Shown: positions 8,962 through 19,165, counted from the stretch's first letter. The stretch is 64,000 nt of DNA from Paenalcaligenes niemegkensis (GCF_022230885.1 NZ_JAKGCT010000004.1:186001-250000); one strand, 5' to 3'. Notes: generated by a model not told the origin, from the sequence alone. Program-made: numbers and translations.

Positions 8962-9843
8962 ATGTCACTAGCTCTTTTAAGGGGCTGGCGCAGGCCAGGC
9001 CCCTTGCCCGGCTTTGGTCTCACACTCGGTTTCACCATTAGTTATCTTTGTTTATTGATACTGATTCCGCTGGCGGCTGTATTGTTAAAAGCCTCCGAGT
9101 TGACTCTGGCGCAAATGTGGCAGATCGCCACCTCAGAGCGTGTACTGCTGTCGCTGCGCCTAAGCTTTGGGATGGCATTGCTGGCTGCTTTGATCAATGC
9201 CGTTTTTGGCTCGGTTCTGGCATGGGTGCTGGTGCGCTATCGCTTTCCCGGACGGCGCTTCATTGATGCCTTGATTGATCTCCCGTTTGCCTTGCCTACT
9301 GCCGTAGCAGGTATTGCCTTGGCAGCCATCTACGCGCCTAACGGTTGGGTAGGTCAATGGTTCGACATGCGTATTGCTTTCACCCCGCTGGGTATTCTGA
9401 TTGCACTTAGTTTTATAGGATTACCTTTTGTGGTGCGTACGGTGCAGCCCGTATTGCAAGATCTTGAGCGAGAGCAGGAGGAGGTTGCTGCTTGTCTGGG
9501 CGCTACGCGCTTGCAGACTGTCTGGCATGTCGTTTTCCCCACTTTGCTGCCAGCTTTGCTTACCGGGGTCGCCTTGGCTTTTGCACGGGCAGTGGGGGAG
9601 TACGGGTCTGTCATATTTATTGCGGGTAACATTCCGATGGTTTCAGAAATCACCCCTCTGCTGATTGTTACTCGTCTGGAACAGTTTGATTATGCCGGTG
9701 CTGCTGTTTTGGCTGCCATTATGCTATTGATTTCGTTCTTTATCTTACTGGGCATAAATTCGCTGCAGTGGTGGCTGCAAAACCGGCATCAGGCACGAGG
9801 CGCGGCCGAAGCATTGCCAGCTGGCTCCCTGGAGGCAGCATGA
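8962..9843 (+). CDS. cysT: Sulfate ABC transporter permease CysT (CysU)
   Basis: Inner-membrane permease half of the sulfate importer. About six hydrophobic helices, with the EAA coupling loop seen as EEVAACLGATRLQTVWHVVFP and the typical FARAVGEYGSVIFI segment after it. The 293-residue length is usual. It overlaps cysW by four bases (ATGA), a sign of coupled translation, and pairs with cysW to form the pore. Confidence 0.93.
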   Translation: MSLALLRGWRRPGPLPGFGLTLGFTISYLCLLILIPLAAVLLKASELTLAQMWQIATSERVLLSLRLSFGMALLAALINAVFGSVLAWVLVRYRFPGRRFIDALIDLPFALPTAVAGIALAAIYAPNGWVGQWFDMRIAFTPLGILIALSFIGLPFVVRTVQPVLQDLEREQEEVAACLGATRLQTVWHVVFPTLLPALLTGVALAFARAVGEYGSVIFIAGNIPMVSEITPLLIVTRLEQFDYAGAAVLAAIMLLISFFILLGINSLQWWLQNRHQARGAAEALPAGSLEAA

Positions 9844-10745
9844 GTCAAATGATACTGTTTGATTCGCAGCGGCATGAGCGCGCCGCTGCACACCAAAATC
9901 CATTAGAGGATGCTCCTTTGGTTAGAGGGCTGCTGATCGGCATCGCAATCGCTTTTTTCGTGTTTTTCTTGCTGCTGCCGTTGGTATTGGTGTTTACTAC
10001 CGCTTTTAGCAAGGGGTGGGAAGCCTATCTATCGGCTTTGGGTTCTCGTGATGCCATGTCGGCCATGCGCCTGACCTTATTGGTAGCGGCTATTTCGGTA
10101 CCCCTGAATGTGGTCTTCGGTTTGGCAGCATCATGGGCAATTACCCGCTTCGAGTTCAGGGGGAAAAGCTTTCTGACTACGCTGATCGACTTGCCTTTTT
10201 CAGTGTCCCCTGTCATTGCGGGCTTGGCGTTTCTATTGATTTTTGGACGCCACGGACCGTTCTGGGAGTGGCTGGACGCTAACGATTTACGAATTGTTTT
10301 CGCGGTGCCTGGGCTGGTGCTGGCTACCTTGTTCGTGACATTTCCGTTTGTGGCGCGTGAGCTTATTCCCCTGATGCAGGCGCAAGGAGCGGACGAGGAA
10401 GAGGCCGGCCGCGTCTTGGGTGCATCGGGCTGGCAGCTATTCAGACTGATCACGCTGCCCAAAATACGCTGGGGCCTGCTGTATGGGGTTATTTTATGCA
10501 ATGCAAGGGCGATGGGCGAGTTTGGGGCTGTATCGGTGATCTCCGGTCACATCCGAGGTCTCACCAATACCCTGCCTTTGCACGTAGAGGTTGAGTACAA
10601 CGATTATCATACGGTGGGTGCTTTTGCCTCCGCCTCTATTTTGGCTCTTTTGGCTTTAATCACGCTTGCCCTAAAATTATGGGCTGAGCGTAAAATGCAT
10701 CAAGATGAGCATGAGCACCGCTTGGTGACGACTGGAGAATTATAA
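9840..10745 (+). CDS. cysW: Sulfate ABC transporter permease CysW
   Basis: Second permease half of the sulfate importer. An open frame extends upstream to 9768 inside cysT, but the ATG at 9840 preceded by GGAGGC gives the normal CysW N terminus. The protein has about six membrane segments, the coupling loop EEEAGRVLGASGWQLF and the family ending with GEFGAVSVISGHIRG. The corrected length is 301 residues. It is followed by cysA with no spacer. Confidence 0.93.
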   Translation: MSQMILFDSQRHERAAAHQNPLEDAPLVRGLLIGIAIAFFVFFLLLPLVLVFTTAFSKGWEAYLSALGSRDAMSAMRLTLLVAAISVPLNVVFGLAASWAITRFEFRGKSFLTTLIDLPFSVSPVIAGLAFLLIFGRHGPFWEWLDANDLRIVFAVPGLVLATLFVTFPFVARELIPLMQAQGADEEEAGRVLGASGWQLFRLITLPKIRWGLLYGVILCNARAMGEFGAVSVISGHIRGLTNTLPLHVEVEYNDYHTVGAFASASILALLALITLALKLWAERKMHQDEHEHRLVTTGEL

Positions 10746-11816
10746 ATGAGTATTGAGGTTCGAAATCTCGTGAAGCGCTTCGGTGCTTTTACTGCACTAC
10801 AAGACGTAACACTTGATTTTCCTCCAGGTGAGCTAGTGGCGTTGTTAGGTCCTTCGGGCTGCGGGAAAACGACGTTGCTGCGGATTGTTGCAGGGCTTGA
10901 ACACGCTGACGAGGGCCAGGTCATTATTAATGGCACCGATGTGGCTTCTGTGGGCACTCGGGAACGTCAGGTAGGCTTTGTGTTTCAGCATTATGCGCTG
11001 TTTCGCCACATGACGGTTTTCGATAACGTAGCATTTGGTCTGCGTGTTAAGCCAAAGCGCGAACGCTACGCCGAGACCGAGATCAAACGCCGTGTTCAGG
11101 AGTTGCTTGAACTGGTGCAGCTTGACTGGCTGGGTGACCGTTATCCGGCAGCCTTGTCGGGTGGTCAACGGCAGCGTATTGCCCTTGCTCGCGCCTTGGC
11201 TGTCGAGCCCAGCGTACTGCTGCTTGATGAACCTTTTGGGGCCCTGGACGCCAAAGTCCGCAAGGAACTCAGAAGCTGGTTACGCCGTTTGCACGACGAG
11301 CTTAATATCAGCACACTATTTGTGACTCATGATCAAGAGGAAGCCATCGAGGTCGCCGATCGCATTGTGGTGCTTAATAAAGGCCGTGTCGAGCAGCAGG
11401 GCAACCCTCAAGAGGTCTATGACCATCCCGTTTCACCCTTTGTCTATGAGTTTCTGGGGGCTGCCAACCGCCTGCCAGGCAAGCTCAGTGCTACCAGTTT
11501 TGTTGCGGATTCCAGCCTGGGTTCGTTTTCAAGTCCATTGAACGGAAGTGTAGTGGGCGAAGGTACCGGCGAAGCAGTCGGTTTTGTCCGGCCTCACGAT
11601 TTACGCCTGATCGAAGGTTCGCATCAAGACGGTATTGTGGTTGCTATCGAGCGAGTCGTGCCTTTGGGCGGCCTGGTGCGTGTTGAACTCAGTCTGCCTA
11701 ATGGCGCACCCTCATGGGAGGCCGAGTTCGATCAAATAACCTGGTCGAATCTGAAATTGTCGCCCGGTGCGACTGCCACAGCGATACCCAGGAAATTTAA
11801 GGCTTTCCGGGTGTAG
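10746..11816 (+). CDS. cysA: Sulfate/thiosulfate import ATPase CysA
   Basis: ATPase energising sulfate import. Walker [10 protein letters not shown] near residues 35-43, Q-loop VFQHYALF, signature LSGGQRQR, Walker [12 protein letters not shown] and the H-loop THDQEEA are all present. A C-terminal TOBE-type regulatory domain occupies the last third. At 356 residues it is full length. It closes the sbp-cysTWA operon; the 166 bp that follow contain the Fur-like box of tonB. Confidence 0.94.
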   Translation: MSIEVRNLVKRFGAFTALQDVTLDFPPGELVALLGPSGCGKTTLLRIVAGLEHADEGQVIINGTDVASVGTRERQVGFVFQHYALFRHMTVFDNVAFGLRVKPKRERYAETEIKRRVQELLELVQLDWLGDRYPAALSGGQRQRIALARALAVEPSVLLLDEPFGALDAKVRKELRSWLRRLHDELNISTLFVTHDQEEAIEVADRIVVLNKGRVEQQGNPQEVYDHPVSPFVYEFLGAANRLPGKLSATSFVADSSLGSFSSPLNGSVVGEGTGEAVGFVRPHDLRLIEGSHQDGIVVAIERVVPLGGLVRVELSLPNGAPSWEAEFDQITWSNLKLSPGATATAIPRKFKAFRV

Positions 11817-11888
11817 CAGCATAGACACGGCTGATACTCTGTTTTGCTCGTGCAGCACCGGGGCAGAGTAGATTGCTCAATTATAGTT

Positions 11889-11907
11889 ATTGAGAATCGT
11901 TAGCATT
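11889..11907. promoter_or_regulatory. Fur-box-like site upstream of tonB
   Basis: TGAGAAT at 11891-11897 matches the left half of the 7-1-7 Fur consensus, and GTTAGCA at 11899-11905 is an imperfect right half (4 of 7). It lies about 75 bp before the tonB start. Iron repression of tonB-exbBD through Fur is the expected consequence. Confidence 0.6.
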
Positions 11908-11982
11908 ACTGTTAAGATGCGATCTTAGTCTGTAGGCACTCGAACCGCCTGCGCAGGCCGTTCATTTCCTTCATCAGTAATT

Positions 11983-12831
11983 ATGCAGCAACCACCTACT
12001 AATTATGCAGATCGGCCCCGCTGGTTTTTGAAAACGGCGGGTTTGACCATTGCCCTGGGCCTACATGCGGGGGTATTTGCCACGCTGTTGCTCAGCAATG
12101 AACCTAAGATGGTGGGTGAGCCTGCTCTGGAAGAGGTTATTGGCGTCAGCTTGGTCGAAATGCCCGATCTTGAGGTGGGTGAACCTGAGCTTGCGGAAGC
12201 CGAACTTGAGGTTCCGCCCGAGCCTGAAGTCGAACCCGAACCGGAACCGGAACCCGAACCGGAACCGGAACCCGAGCCAGTTATTGAGCCAGAACCCGAG
12301 ATCGAGCCGGAGCCTGAGATCGAGCCAGAGCCCATTGTCGAGGACGCCGTAATTCCAGAGCCCGTCGTTGAGCCCAAGCCTGCTCCGAAGCCGAAGCCCA
12401 AACCCAAGCCTCAACCCAAGCCTGAGCCCAGGCCAGATCCCAAGCCGCGGCAGGAGCCTACTCCACCGCGACCAGCGGCTCCTGCTACCAACCCAGTGAC
12501 ACCTGCAAATGTAGGTGCGCCTAAAGTAGCAAAAGCCGTTGATCCCAATACTCCTAAACTCATTGGGCAGGTTAATTATCTGGGACGTCCGCCACAGCCT
12601 ATTTACCCTCGTGCATCCGAACGGCGCAAAGAGCAGGGCAGGGTAATCGTGCGCGTTCTTATCTCTACACAGGGTACGGTACTCGAAACCACGGTACGTA
12701 GTTCGTCAGGACATGAGCGCCTTGACGCGGCGGCAGTTACCGCGGTGCGTAAAGCCAAATTTAAACCCTACACAGAAAACGGTGTTGCTTATCGCGCAAT
12801 GGCCGACATTCCATTCGATTTCGTTTTATAG
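11983..12831 (+). CDS. tonB: Energy transducer TonB
   Basis: Periplasm-spanning protein that passes ExbBD-derived force to outer-membrane iron and heme receptors. A single N-terminal anchor lies near residues 17-38 ([20 protein letters not shown]). A long Glu-Pro then Lys-Pro rich spacer runs over roughly residues 70-160. The C-terminal TonB domain contains [18 protein letters not shown] and ends in IPFDFVL. At 282 residues it is normal. The DNA of the spacer is a degenerate GARCCN hexamer repeat prone to slippage. No strong ribosome site is seen. It is followed closely by exbB and exbD, and no TonB-dependent receptor is in the window. Confidence 0.93.
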   Translation: MQQPPTNYADRPRWFLKTAGLTIALGLHAGVFATLLLSNEPKMVGEPALEEVIGVSLVEMPDLEVGEPELAEAELEVPPEPEVEPEPEPEPEPEPEPEPVIEPEPEIEPEPEIEPEPIVEDAVIPEPVVEPKPAPKPKPKPKPQPKPEPRPDPKPRQEPTPPRPAAPATNPVTPANVGAPKVAKAVDPNTPKLIGQVNYLGRPPQPIYPRASERRKEQGRVIVRVLISTQGTVLETTVRSSSGHERLDAAAVTAVRKAKFKPYTENGVAYRAMADIPFDFVL

Positions 12832-12840
12832 GACGTTTCT

Positions 12841-13719
12841 ATGATGCAGGACCTTCTCCAGAGCGCGTTGATGGGGCTCGCGCAAGTCGGCGCGGCTACC
12901 GCCGAGGCCCAAACGCTTATCAATGCAGCACCGGATGTGCCGGTAATGACGCAAGAGGCGGCTTCTACGGGCATGCTGCACTTTATTGGGCAGAGCGATT
13001 GGGTGGGCAAAAGCCTGTTCACGATACTCATTCTGATGTCGTTGGCAAGCTGGTATTTAATCTTTGTTAAAGCGTTCTTATCATTCAGACTAAAGCGCAA
13101 GTCCAAGAATTTTCTACGCGAATTCTGGGCAGCCAGCTCGCTAGAGCAAGTTGAAAACGAGATTGCCACGCACGGCGCTAACGAGCCTTTTGCGCACCTG
13201 GCGAGTCACGCTATCCATGCACGTAGTCATCACGCCCGGTACGGAGCCCTGAAACTCGAAGAGAAGGGTTCAACCGAGTCCTTCGTCATGCGCATCATGC
13301 GGAAAGTCATAGACGAAGAAACCGCTCGCCTCGAAAATGGGCTGACCTTATTGGCTTCAGTGGGTTCCACTGCGCCCTTTGTGGGGCTGTTTGGTACGGT
13401 TTGGGGCATTTATCACGCGCTGATCAACATTGGTTTGTCTGAAGAGGTTGCGCTGAATAAAATTGCCGGCCCTGTGGGCGAGGCCTTGATCATGACGGGC
13501 CTGGGCCTGGCGGTGGCGATTCCTGCGGTACTGGCTTTTAACGCCTTTGTTCGTACCAACCGCGTTTACCTGTCGCAGCTGGATGCCTTTGCACACGACT
13601 TATTTACCTTTTTGACTACAGGCCAGCAAGTCACCGACGGTAACGGCAGCCCTGCAATAAGTAGCCCTGCAGCAAGCCGTTCCATACGTGGTGAATTACA
13701 GCCGACCGGGAGCCAGTAA
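12841..13719 (+). CDS. exbB: Biopolymer transport protein ExbB
   Basis: Proton channel subunit of the TonB motor in the inner membrane. It has an N-terminal extension with a hydrophobic start, then a membrane segment around VGKSLFTILILMSLASWYLIF, a large cytoplasmic loop, and the paired helices LLASVGSTAPFVGLFGTVWGI and LIMTGLGLAVAIPAVLAFNA typical of ExbB/TolQ. The 292 residues fit the long ExbB class. It begins 9 bp after tonB and its stop overlaps the exbD start (TAATG). Confidence 0.93.
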   Translation: MMQDLLQSALMGLAQVGAATAEAQTLINAAPDVPVMTQEAASTGMLHFIGQSDWVGKSLFTILILMSLASWYLIFVKAFLSFRLKRKSKNFLREFWAASSLEQVENEIATHGANEPFAHLASHAIHARSHHARYGALKLEEKGSTESFVMRIMRKVIDEETARLENGLTLLASVGSTAPFVGLFGTVWGIYHALINIGLSEEVALNKIAGPVGEALIMTGLGLAVAIPAVLAFNAFVRTNRVYLSQLDAFAHDLFTFLTTGQQVTDGNGSPAISSPAASRSIRGELQPTGSQ

Positions 13720-14207
13720 TGTCCTTCGGTAGTTTTGATAACCGCAGCTCGACCAATACCATGTCAGAGATCAACATGGTGCCGCTAATCGACGTCATGC
13801 TGGTGCTGCTGGTGATTTTTCTCATTACTGCGCCTTTACTGACGCATAGTATTAAGGTTCAGTTGCCTCAGGCGACAGCACAGCCTGTAGAAAACGAACA
13901 GAAGACGCTGGATCTGGCCGTAACCCTTGATGGCGCCTTGTTCCTGAATAATGAGCCCGTGGCGCTGGAGGACTTATCTCAGACCTTGGCGCCTTATGCT
14001 ACTGAAACGCCTCAGCCGGAGATCCGTATTCGTGCAGATCAGGAAACACGCTACGAACTACTGGCCCAGGTCATGAGTCAGGCCAAGGCGTCGGGCATGG
14101 CTCGTTTGGGTTTTGTGACGCGTCCGGGTGCGGAGCGGCAAACCTCACCCGATGCCGGTGGTGTTGGTGTTCAGTTGCCAACCGTACCAGCTGAGCCAGC
14201 GCCATAA
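13719..14207 (+). CDS. exbD: Biopolymer transport protein ExbD
   Basis: Partner of ExbB in proton-driven TonB energisation. It has one N-terminal membrane helix with the essential aspartate in MVPLIDVMLVLLVIF, then a periplasmic domain of about 110 residues containing IRADQETRYELLAQVM. At 162 residues it is slightly longer than average owing to a C-terminal tail. A strong intrinsic terminator follows about 100 bp downstream. Confidence 0.93.
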   Translation: MSFGSFDNRSSTNTMSEINMVPLIDVMLVLLVIFLITAPLLTHSIKVQLPQATAQPVENEQKTLDLAVTLDGALFLNNEPVALEDLSQTLAPYATETPQPEIRIRADQETRYELLAQVMSQAKASGMARLGFVTRPGAERQTSPDAGGVGVQLPTVPAEPAP

Positions 14208-14305
14208 GCTGAACCTGCGACTCTTAAATACAGCAGATACAGCCCGGTATTAACGAATTTCCCGATCGTTTTGATCACTGCGTTAGCTGCCATGGCTCTG
14301 AAAAG

Positions 14306-14337
14306 CGCCCCGGATTCTATTCCGGGGCGTTTTTTTT
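14306..14337 (+). terminator. Intrinsic terminator after tonB-exbBD
   Basis: A 9-bp GC-rich stem, CGCCCCGGA and TCCGGGGCG with a 6-nt loop, is followed by eight T residues. It ends the tonB operon and separates it from the two-component genes, so the response regulator must start downstream of it. Confidence 0.92.
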
Positions 14338-14372
14338 CGGCAAACCATGTGGTTCAGGATAGAATTGTCGCT

Positions 14373-15050
14373 ATGCGATTACTAGTGATAGAAGATGACT
14401 CTAATTTGGGGCCGGCATTGCAAGAGTTCCTTGCGAACCAGGGCTACGCGGTCGATTTGCTGCAACATGGCGGTGGTGTGACCGCAGCGATCGAGTCCGT
14501 TAATTATGATTTGGTCTTGCTCGATCTTAACCTTCCCGAGATAGGTGGTCTGGAAGTGCTGAAAGGGCTACGTCGGGCTGGGCACCAGGTGCCGGTCCTG
14601 ATTCTCACTGCCAGAGACGAACTTGAAGACCGGGTGGCGGGATTAGATGCGGGCGCAGACGATTATGTGACTAAACCCTTTGAGCTGGCTGAACTGGCTG
14701 CTCGAGTGCGTGCCTTTGCCCGGCGCCGGGCGGGTCAGGCTCAGCCCAGTCTGGAGGTCGGTCCGCTGGTATTTGACACGGTGGGACGAGAAGTACGTGT
14801 AAATGGTCAGCGTATCAGTTTGTCAGTTCGAGAGCTTTCTGTGCTGGAGATGCTCATGGCTCGGGCAGGCAAGGTCGTCACTAAACAGCAAATCGTCAGT
14901 TCGCTTTCAGCCAACGATGCCGATTTCAGTGAAAATGCGGTTGAGGTTTATGTATACCGCTTACGCAAGCGCCTGGAGGGGACGGTTGTCGCCATACAGA
15001 CGGTGCGTGGCTTCGGCTACCTGCTCGATATAGACGCTGCACAATCATGA
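14373..15050 (+). CDS. OmpR-family response regulator, QseB/PmrA-like
   Basis: Cytoplasmic DNA-binding response regulator. The receiver domain shows acidic residues E7, D8 and D9, phosphorylation site D51 (LLDLNLPE), the switch threonine in LILTARD and the lysine in YVTKPFE. The C-terminal winged helix carries VYVYRLRKRLEG and the VRGFGYLL end. The start is set at 14373 because the upstream extension to 14271 would read through the intrinsic terminator. The gene overlaps the kinase start by four bases. Its target genes are unknown. Confidence 0.92.
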   Translation: MRLLVIEDDSNLGPALQEFLANQGYAVDLLQHGGGVTAAIESVNYDLVLLDLNLPEIGGLEVLKGLRRAGHQVPVLILTARDELEDRVAGLDAGADDYVTKPFELAELAARVRAFARRRAGQAQPSLEVGPLVFDTVGREVRVNGQRISLSVRELSVLEMLMARAGKVVTKQQIVSSLSANDADFSENAVEVYVYRLRKRLEGTVVAIQTVRGFGYLLDIDAAQS

Positions 15051-16185
15051 GCGCACGAGATGCTGACAGACCAACAGAGCGCCCTGCGTCAAAGGGTATG
15101 TATGGTGTGGCTCAATATTGGCAGCAAGGAAGTCTTGCCCGGCATCTGGTGGTCCGTCTCATGCCGCCGATCGCCTTGCTGGTGGTGTTGGATTTGGCGG
15201 TAACCTGGGTGCTGACACGCAAGATGAGTATTGAGGAATGGGTGCTGAAGGATATCTTCTGGACCATGCTTCTTATTCAGATCGCCCTGGTGGCCCTGTT
15301 TGCATGGGTGTTGCTGCGGGGTGTACGCAGCGGTCTTGCTTCCATACATGATTTGTCAGCGCAAATTAATGAGAGGGAAGTTGACGAGCTGCAGGCGCTG
15401 GATCCTGCAGGGTTACCCGCAGAGTTATTACCTCTGACCACTCACTTCAATGATTTGTTATTACGTCTGGATGACACCTTGCAAGCTCAAAAGCGTTTCA
15501 TCGGACACGCTGCCCATCAGTTGCGTACACCATTAAGCAGCTTGCGGCTAGAGTCCGAGCTGATGCTGGCGCAAGAGTTAAAAGATGACGTGCGAGCCCG
15601 TGCCGAACGTATAAAACTGATTTCCGATCGCATGATCCGGCTGGGTGAACAGCTGCTGGTCTTGGCTAAGGCGGATTCATCGGCTAGCCCTAAAGATAGC
15701 TTTGTCAGGCTCGATCTGTGCGAATGGACACGTAGTATTGGGGGGAATGGATCCCGGCAGCGCGGGCGCATTCGGTGTCGCTGCAGCTAATTGCCCCCAA
15801 GAGCCCTGTATGGATTGACGCGGATCCGGTGTTGATGGCCGAGCTGCTGGCAAATTTGATTGATAATGCGCTGCGTTACGGTGCCACGGGGAAAGAAGTA
15901 ACGCTACGTATTACCAATAACCCGCCTTCGGTCTCTGTGGAAGATGCGGGAGCAGGCATTAGCCAGGATGACTCCATGCGAATTTTTGATGCGTTTTATC
16001 GTTCTCCTCAAACGCAGCAGGCTGGCGGTTCAGGCCTGGGTTTAGCCATTGTTCGTGAGATCGCGCTGGTTCACGGAGCCTGGCTAAATTTAAGCAGCCG
16101 TCCGGACTTTAATGGAACACGCATCAGCGTGGTATTTCCGGGCCCCCGAATTGGTACCCATCTAAAACGACAGCGCGCCAGTTAA
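15047..16185 (+). CDS. Sensor histidine kinase, frameshifted
   Basis: Membrane sensor kinase partner of the preceding regulator. It has two membrane helices (near residues 37-55 and 74-93) enclosing only a short periplasmic loop, then a HAMP-like linker, the phosphoacceptor H157 in AHQLRTPL, and the ATPase domain with N box NLIDNALRYG, DAGAGI and GSGLGLAI. The frame breaks in the G run at 15740-15745; one missing G yields about 379 residues. The architecture resembles QseC/TctE-type kinases. The short loop means the signal is probably read in or near the membrane. Confidence 0.9.
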
Positions 16186-16198
16186 TATGGCACGCTGT
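16170..16198 (+). terminator. Hairpin at end of histidine kinase gene
   Basis: ACAGCG and GCCA pair with TGGC and CGCTGT with one mismatch around the kinase stop codon. No clear T tract follows. It sits between convergent genes and may stop transcription from either side. Confidence 0.4.
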
Positions 16199-16247
16199 CT
16201 GTTCAAACATGAAGTAGAAAAACGACGCTGGCAGGGCAGTAGCCACG

Positions 16248-17834
16248 TCAATCTGCAGTTGAGTTCTGCCCGTTGAGTTCATTTTCCGGGTGTTCCAGCT
16301 TGCTAACTCGTACATAGACTACGCGGCGATCAGCGACTTCGATAATTTCAAAGCGTAATCCTTCGCTCTCGACTACATCGCCTTCTTTAGGCAGCGCATC
16401 AAGGCTCTCGAGTAAAAAGCTGGCTACCGAGTTGAAGTTGCGCACAATACTTAAGTGGTTAGGAAGCTCGAGCTCTTGTGCAAGGTGAAATAAATCAGTA
16501 CTACCTTCAACCAGCCATTCGTTTTCCGCAACGTAGCGTACTGCAGGCAGTTCGTCTTCGTCCGGAAATTCGCCGGCAATCGCTTCAAGAATGTCTATAG
16601 GTGTCAGCAAGCCCTCAATGGTGCCGTATTCGTCGGCCACCAGAACAAACTGACCTTTAGATTGTTTTAGTGTCTGGATCACCAATAAAACTTCAGTATG
16701 CTCATGGACGATAATAGGTGAACGAAGACCCGGCCACTGTTCGATGGATTCGTTAAGCTTTAGGTCGGCGAGCAGGTCTTTGCTTTTGGCCACGCCCACA
16801 ATCTGATCCAGATGTCCATTACAGACAGGCAAGAAACTGTGCGGTGTTTCGCGTAGTAACTGACGAATTTCTTTAGGACTATCTTGGATGTCTACCCACG
16901 TGATCTCGTTACGCGGTGTCATTAACGACCGTATAGGGCGCTGGCTGAGATTTAGGACGCCGCTGACCATGTTGCGTTCTTCGGTACGAAAAGCATCGTT
17001 TTGAATAGCTTGCTCGCGCTCGCTGGTGCCGGGTTCCGAGTCGGTCTCGTCGGACGATTTACTACCCAGCATGCGCATTACGGCGTCGGCAGTACGATCG
17101 CGCAGAGGAATGCGTGCCTGGCTGCGCAATACGCTTCGGCGGGCAACTTGATTGAAGAACTCGATTAGAATTGAAAACCCAATGGCAGCATACAAATATC
17201 CTTTAGGTATTTTGAACCCCAGGCCCTCGGCGAATAGTGCCAGGCCAATCATGAGCAGGAAGCTCAAGCACAGCACGACGACTGTAGGGTGAGCATTGAC
17301 GAAGCGGGTCAACGGTTTAGATGCCCATATCATCAACCCGATAGAAATGATCACTGCGGCCATCATGACCGGAAGTTCGTCGACCATGCCAACAGCGGTG
17401 ATGACTGCATCTAATGAAAAAACCGCATCGAGTACGACAATCTGGGCGACGACCACGCCAAAGCTTGCATAAACTTTGCTTTTTTCGGCTTGGGGTGCAG
17501 GACCCTCTAAGCGCTCATGAAGCTCGCTCGTTGCTTTAAAGAGTAAGAACACGCCACCGGCAAGCAGGATCAGGTCTCTTCCGGAAAAGCTGAAAGGGCC
17601 TATGCTGAACAGGGGGGCGGTAAGGGTAACGAGCCAGGAAATGATGGTAAGCAGCCCCAGTCGCATAACCAGGGCCAGGGAGAGGCCAATGAGACGGGCG
17701 CGATCACGTTGATGAGGCGGAAGCTTATCGGCAAGAATGGCGATAAAGATCAAGTTGTCTATACCCAAGACAATTTCGAGTACTACCAGTGTGAGTAAAC
17801 CAGCCCAAATGTTGGGGTCTACAAGCCATTCCAT
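16248..17834 (-). CDS. TerC-family membrane protein with CBS and CorC domains
   Basis: Inner-membrane protein of the YoaE/YegH type. The first 230 residues form the TerC integral membrane domain with acidic motifs EIVLGIDN and [15 protein letters not shown], thought to bind divalent metal. A CBS pair follows (around [12 protein letters not shown] and [18 protein letters not shown]), then a CorC/HlyC C-terminal domain. At 528 residues it is full length. Metal homeostasis, for example manganese export coupled to secretion in TerC relatives, is family knowledge; the role here is inferred. It is monocistronic and faces a 322-bp gene-free region. Confidence 0.88.
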   Translation of the reverse strand: MEWLVDPNIWAGLLTLVVLEIVLGIDNLIFIAILADKLPPHQRDRARLIGLSLALVMRLGLLTIISWLVTLTAPLFSIGPFSFSGRDLILLAGGVFLLFKATSELHERLEGPAPQAEKSKVYASFGVVVAQIVVLDAVFSLDAVITAVGMVDELPVMMAAVIISIGLMIWASKPLTRFVNAHPTVVVLCLSFLLMIGLALFAEGLGFKIPKGYLYAAIGFSILIEFFNQVARRSVLRSQARIPLRDRTADAVMRMLGSKSSDETDSEPGTSEREQAIQNDAFRTEERNMVSGVLNLSQRPIRSLMTPRNEITWVDIQDSPKEIRQLLRETPHSFLPVCNGHLDQIVGVAKSKDLLADLKLNESIEQWPGLRSPIIVHEHTEVLLVIQTLKQSKGQFVLVADEYGTIEGLLTPIDILEAIAGEFPDEDELPAVRYVAENEWLVEGSTDLFHLAQELELPNHLSIVRNFNSVASFLLESLDALPKEGDVVESEGLRFEIIEVADRRVVYVRVSKLEHPENELNGQNSTAD

Positions 17835-18156
17835 TTTAAAAAGCCATCCGTGAGCGCGTTATTGATGAGTAGAGGCGTACGTCCGTAGCCGCCTGCAATA
17901 AATTATGAATATTGGGGCAAGATTGATGGCCAAAGAGAAAATGACCGCGTGCTAAAGGTTTGGGGAGTCTTCGCGAGAATAGCGAATAGGCAGAGGCCAG
18001 CTGAAAGCTTGGCAAGACAATGACGACAAAACGTCTCATGAGAAAGTGAAAGAGTTTAAAACAGATCCAGTATAGCGGTTAACAATGACAGTAAATGGAT
18101 TAATTCACATCACACTGCTTATAAAGTGTGATGTGAATGTCTGGCTTAGCGTCCGG
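17835..18156. other. Gene-free region with a 14-bp stem hairpin
   Basis: This stretch holds the promoter side of the TerC-family gene and the downstream side of the small secreted protein gene. The only strong element is a perfect inverted repeat, ATTCACATCACACT at 18103-18116 and AGTGTGATGTGAAT at 18125-18138, with an 8-nt loop. It could be a terminator for the minus-strand gene ending at 18157, though no T tract follows. The short open frame at 17836-18039 has no coding support. Confidence 0.6.
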
Positions 18157-18615
18157 CTATCGTGGAAGAACCACGTGTGGGTCGGCTTTTTCAGGAATGA
18201 TAATAGTGGGTTCAGGCTGGTAGGTTTCACCAGGGATGGTGATGGTGGTTTGACGTAGTACGCCACCGCCTTCTACAGAGCCAAAGGTTTGTGTTTCGTA
18301 TTCGCCGCGCATTTGGGCTTCGCAATCAGGACGCAGGTTAGCGGGTAGAGCCGCGCATCGTACGGTACGGTTGCTGTCGAAATTTCCGTCTGCGTTTGTG
18401 AGCGCATTTTTACGTGCTTCGCTAAGTGCAGCGCCAGCTTCGCGCTGACATGCAGCACGGCTTTCACCACTTAAGGTCTGGCAGTGCTGGAGCTGTTGCT
18501 GATAATCACCACTATTAGGCTGATTTGTAGTTTGTGCAAACGAGGCTGTGCTCGCTACGCCTAATACGCACATTACAGCAAGTTTAGTTAACGAGGGCGT
18601 GAACTGAGTAAGCAT
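18157..18615 (-). CDS. Small secreted protein of unknown function
   Basis: 152 residues with a signal peptide ending near SFA-QTTNQ. The mature part has five cysteines, two of them in HCQTLSGESRAACQREA, and a proline-rich C terminus (PGETYQPEPTIIIPEKADPHVVLPR region). It is alone on its strand with a good start. Similar cysteine-containing periplasmic proteins occur in Bordetella relatives, but I do not recognise a function. Periplasmic location is supported; anything further would be guesswork. Confidence 0.7.
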   Translation of the reverse strand: MLTQFTPSLTKLAVMCVLGVASTASFAQTTNQPNSGDYQQQLQHCQTLSGESRAACQREAGAALSEARKNALTNADGNFDSNRTVRCAALPANLRPDCEAQMRGEYETQTFGSVEGGGVLRQTTITIPGETYQPEPTIIIPEKADPHVVLPR

Positions 18616-18736
18616 AAGACGAACTCCTTCGAAATTTAAGCACGTAAATCCAAATCGGATGAACTGAGTATAAACGCGCTATGTGTAAATATAGGTAAGC
18701 TTGTTTTGCTACTGATGCCAAGCTCATGATCTGTCT

Positions 18737-19165
18737 CTATAGTAGCGAATTACGAATCACTAATCTCGGCTTGGGGCGATTTCTTTTTGAAGGTCTAGGG
18801 CTTGCTTTATTAGGCATATCCATATATCCGGGCTCATCTGGCGCGTACAGCGCTGTGCGCTGGCGCAATTCGCGTTTGATGGCAGCGCGCATCAGAAAAA
18901 TAGCGGTAACCGGCGAGGTTATGACCAGTAGCACTGTAATGAGCAGCGGATGCAGAAAAGGGCGGCTGGTTAATGTGGAAAATAGCAGAGTCATGGCAAT
19001 GAGCATGCAAAACACACCCAGCGTATTGCCCAGGGTAGGCGCATGAATGCGTTTATAGAAGTGCTCGAGCCGGATAAGGCCCAAAGCCCCGGTTAGCGTA
19101 ATAATGCCGCTTAGTATCAACAGCAGGGCCACTGGCAATGCAATCCAGATAGATAGGTCGCTCAT
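18737..19165 (-). CDS. mnhG: Cation/proton antiporter subunit G
   Basis: Small membrane subunit of the Mrp-type multisubunit antiporter. Three hydrophobic helices occur in the first 100 residues, with the family stretch GLIRLEHFYKRIHAPTLGNTLG. A basic, proline-rich tail of about 40 residues is an unusual C-terminal extension. It is the last gene of the operon and overlaps mnhF by four bases. Confidence 0.9.
   Translation of the reverse strand: MSDLSIWIALPVALLLILSGIITLTGALGLIRLEHFYKRIHAPTLGNTLGVFCMLIAMTLLFSTLTSRPFLHPLLITVLLVITSPVTAIFLMRAAIKRELRQRTALYAPDEPGYMDMPNKASPRPSKRNRPKPRLVIRNSLL

Noticed and set aside
12003..12407. Long Gly/Ser-rich antisense open frame opposite tonB
   Set aside because: It is the mirror of the Glu-Pro repeat codons in tonB, with no ribosome site; a composition artefact.
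12226..12450. Regular repeats considered as a CRISPR or tandem-repeat array
   Set aside because: Units are 6 bp, coding and in frame inside tonB, without spacers.
17836..18039. Small open frame upstream of the TerC-family gene
   Set aside because: No conserved features, and it lies in the promoter region of a real gene on the same strand.
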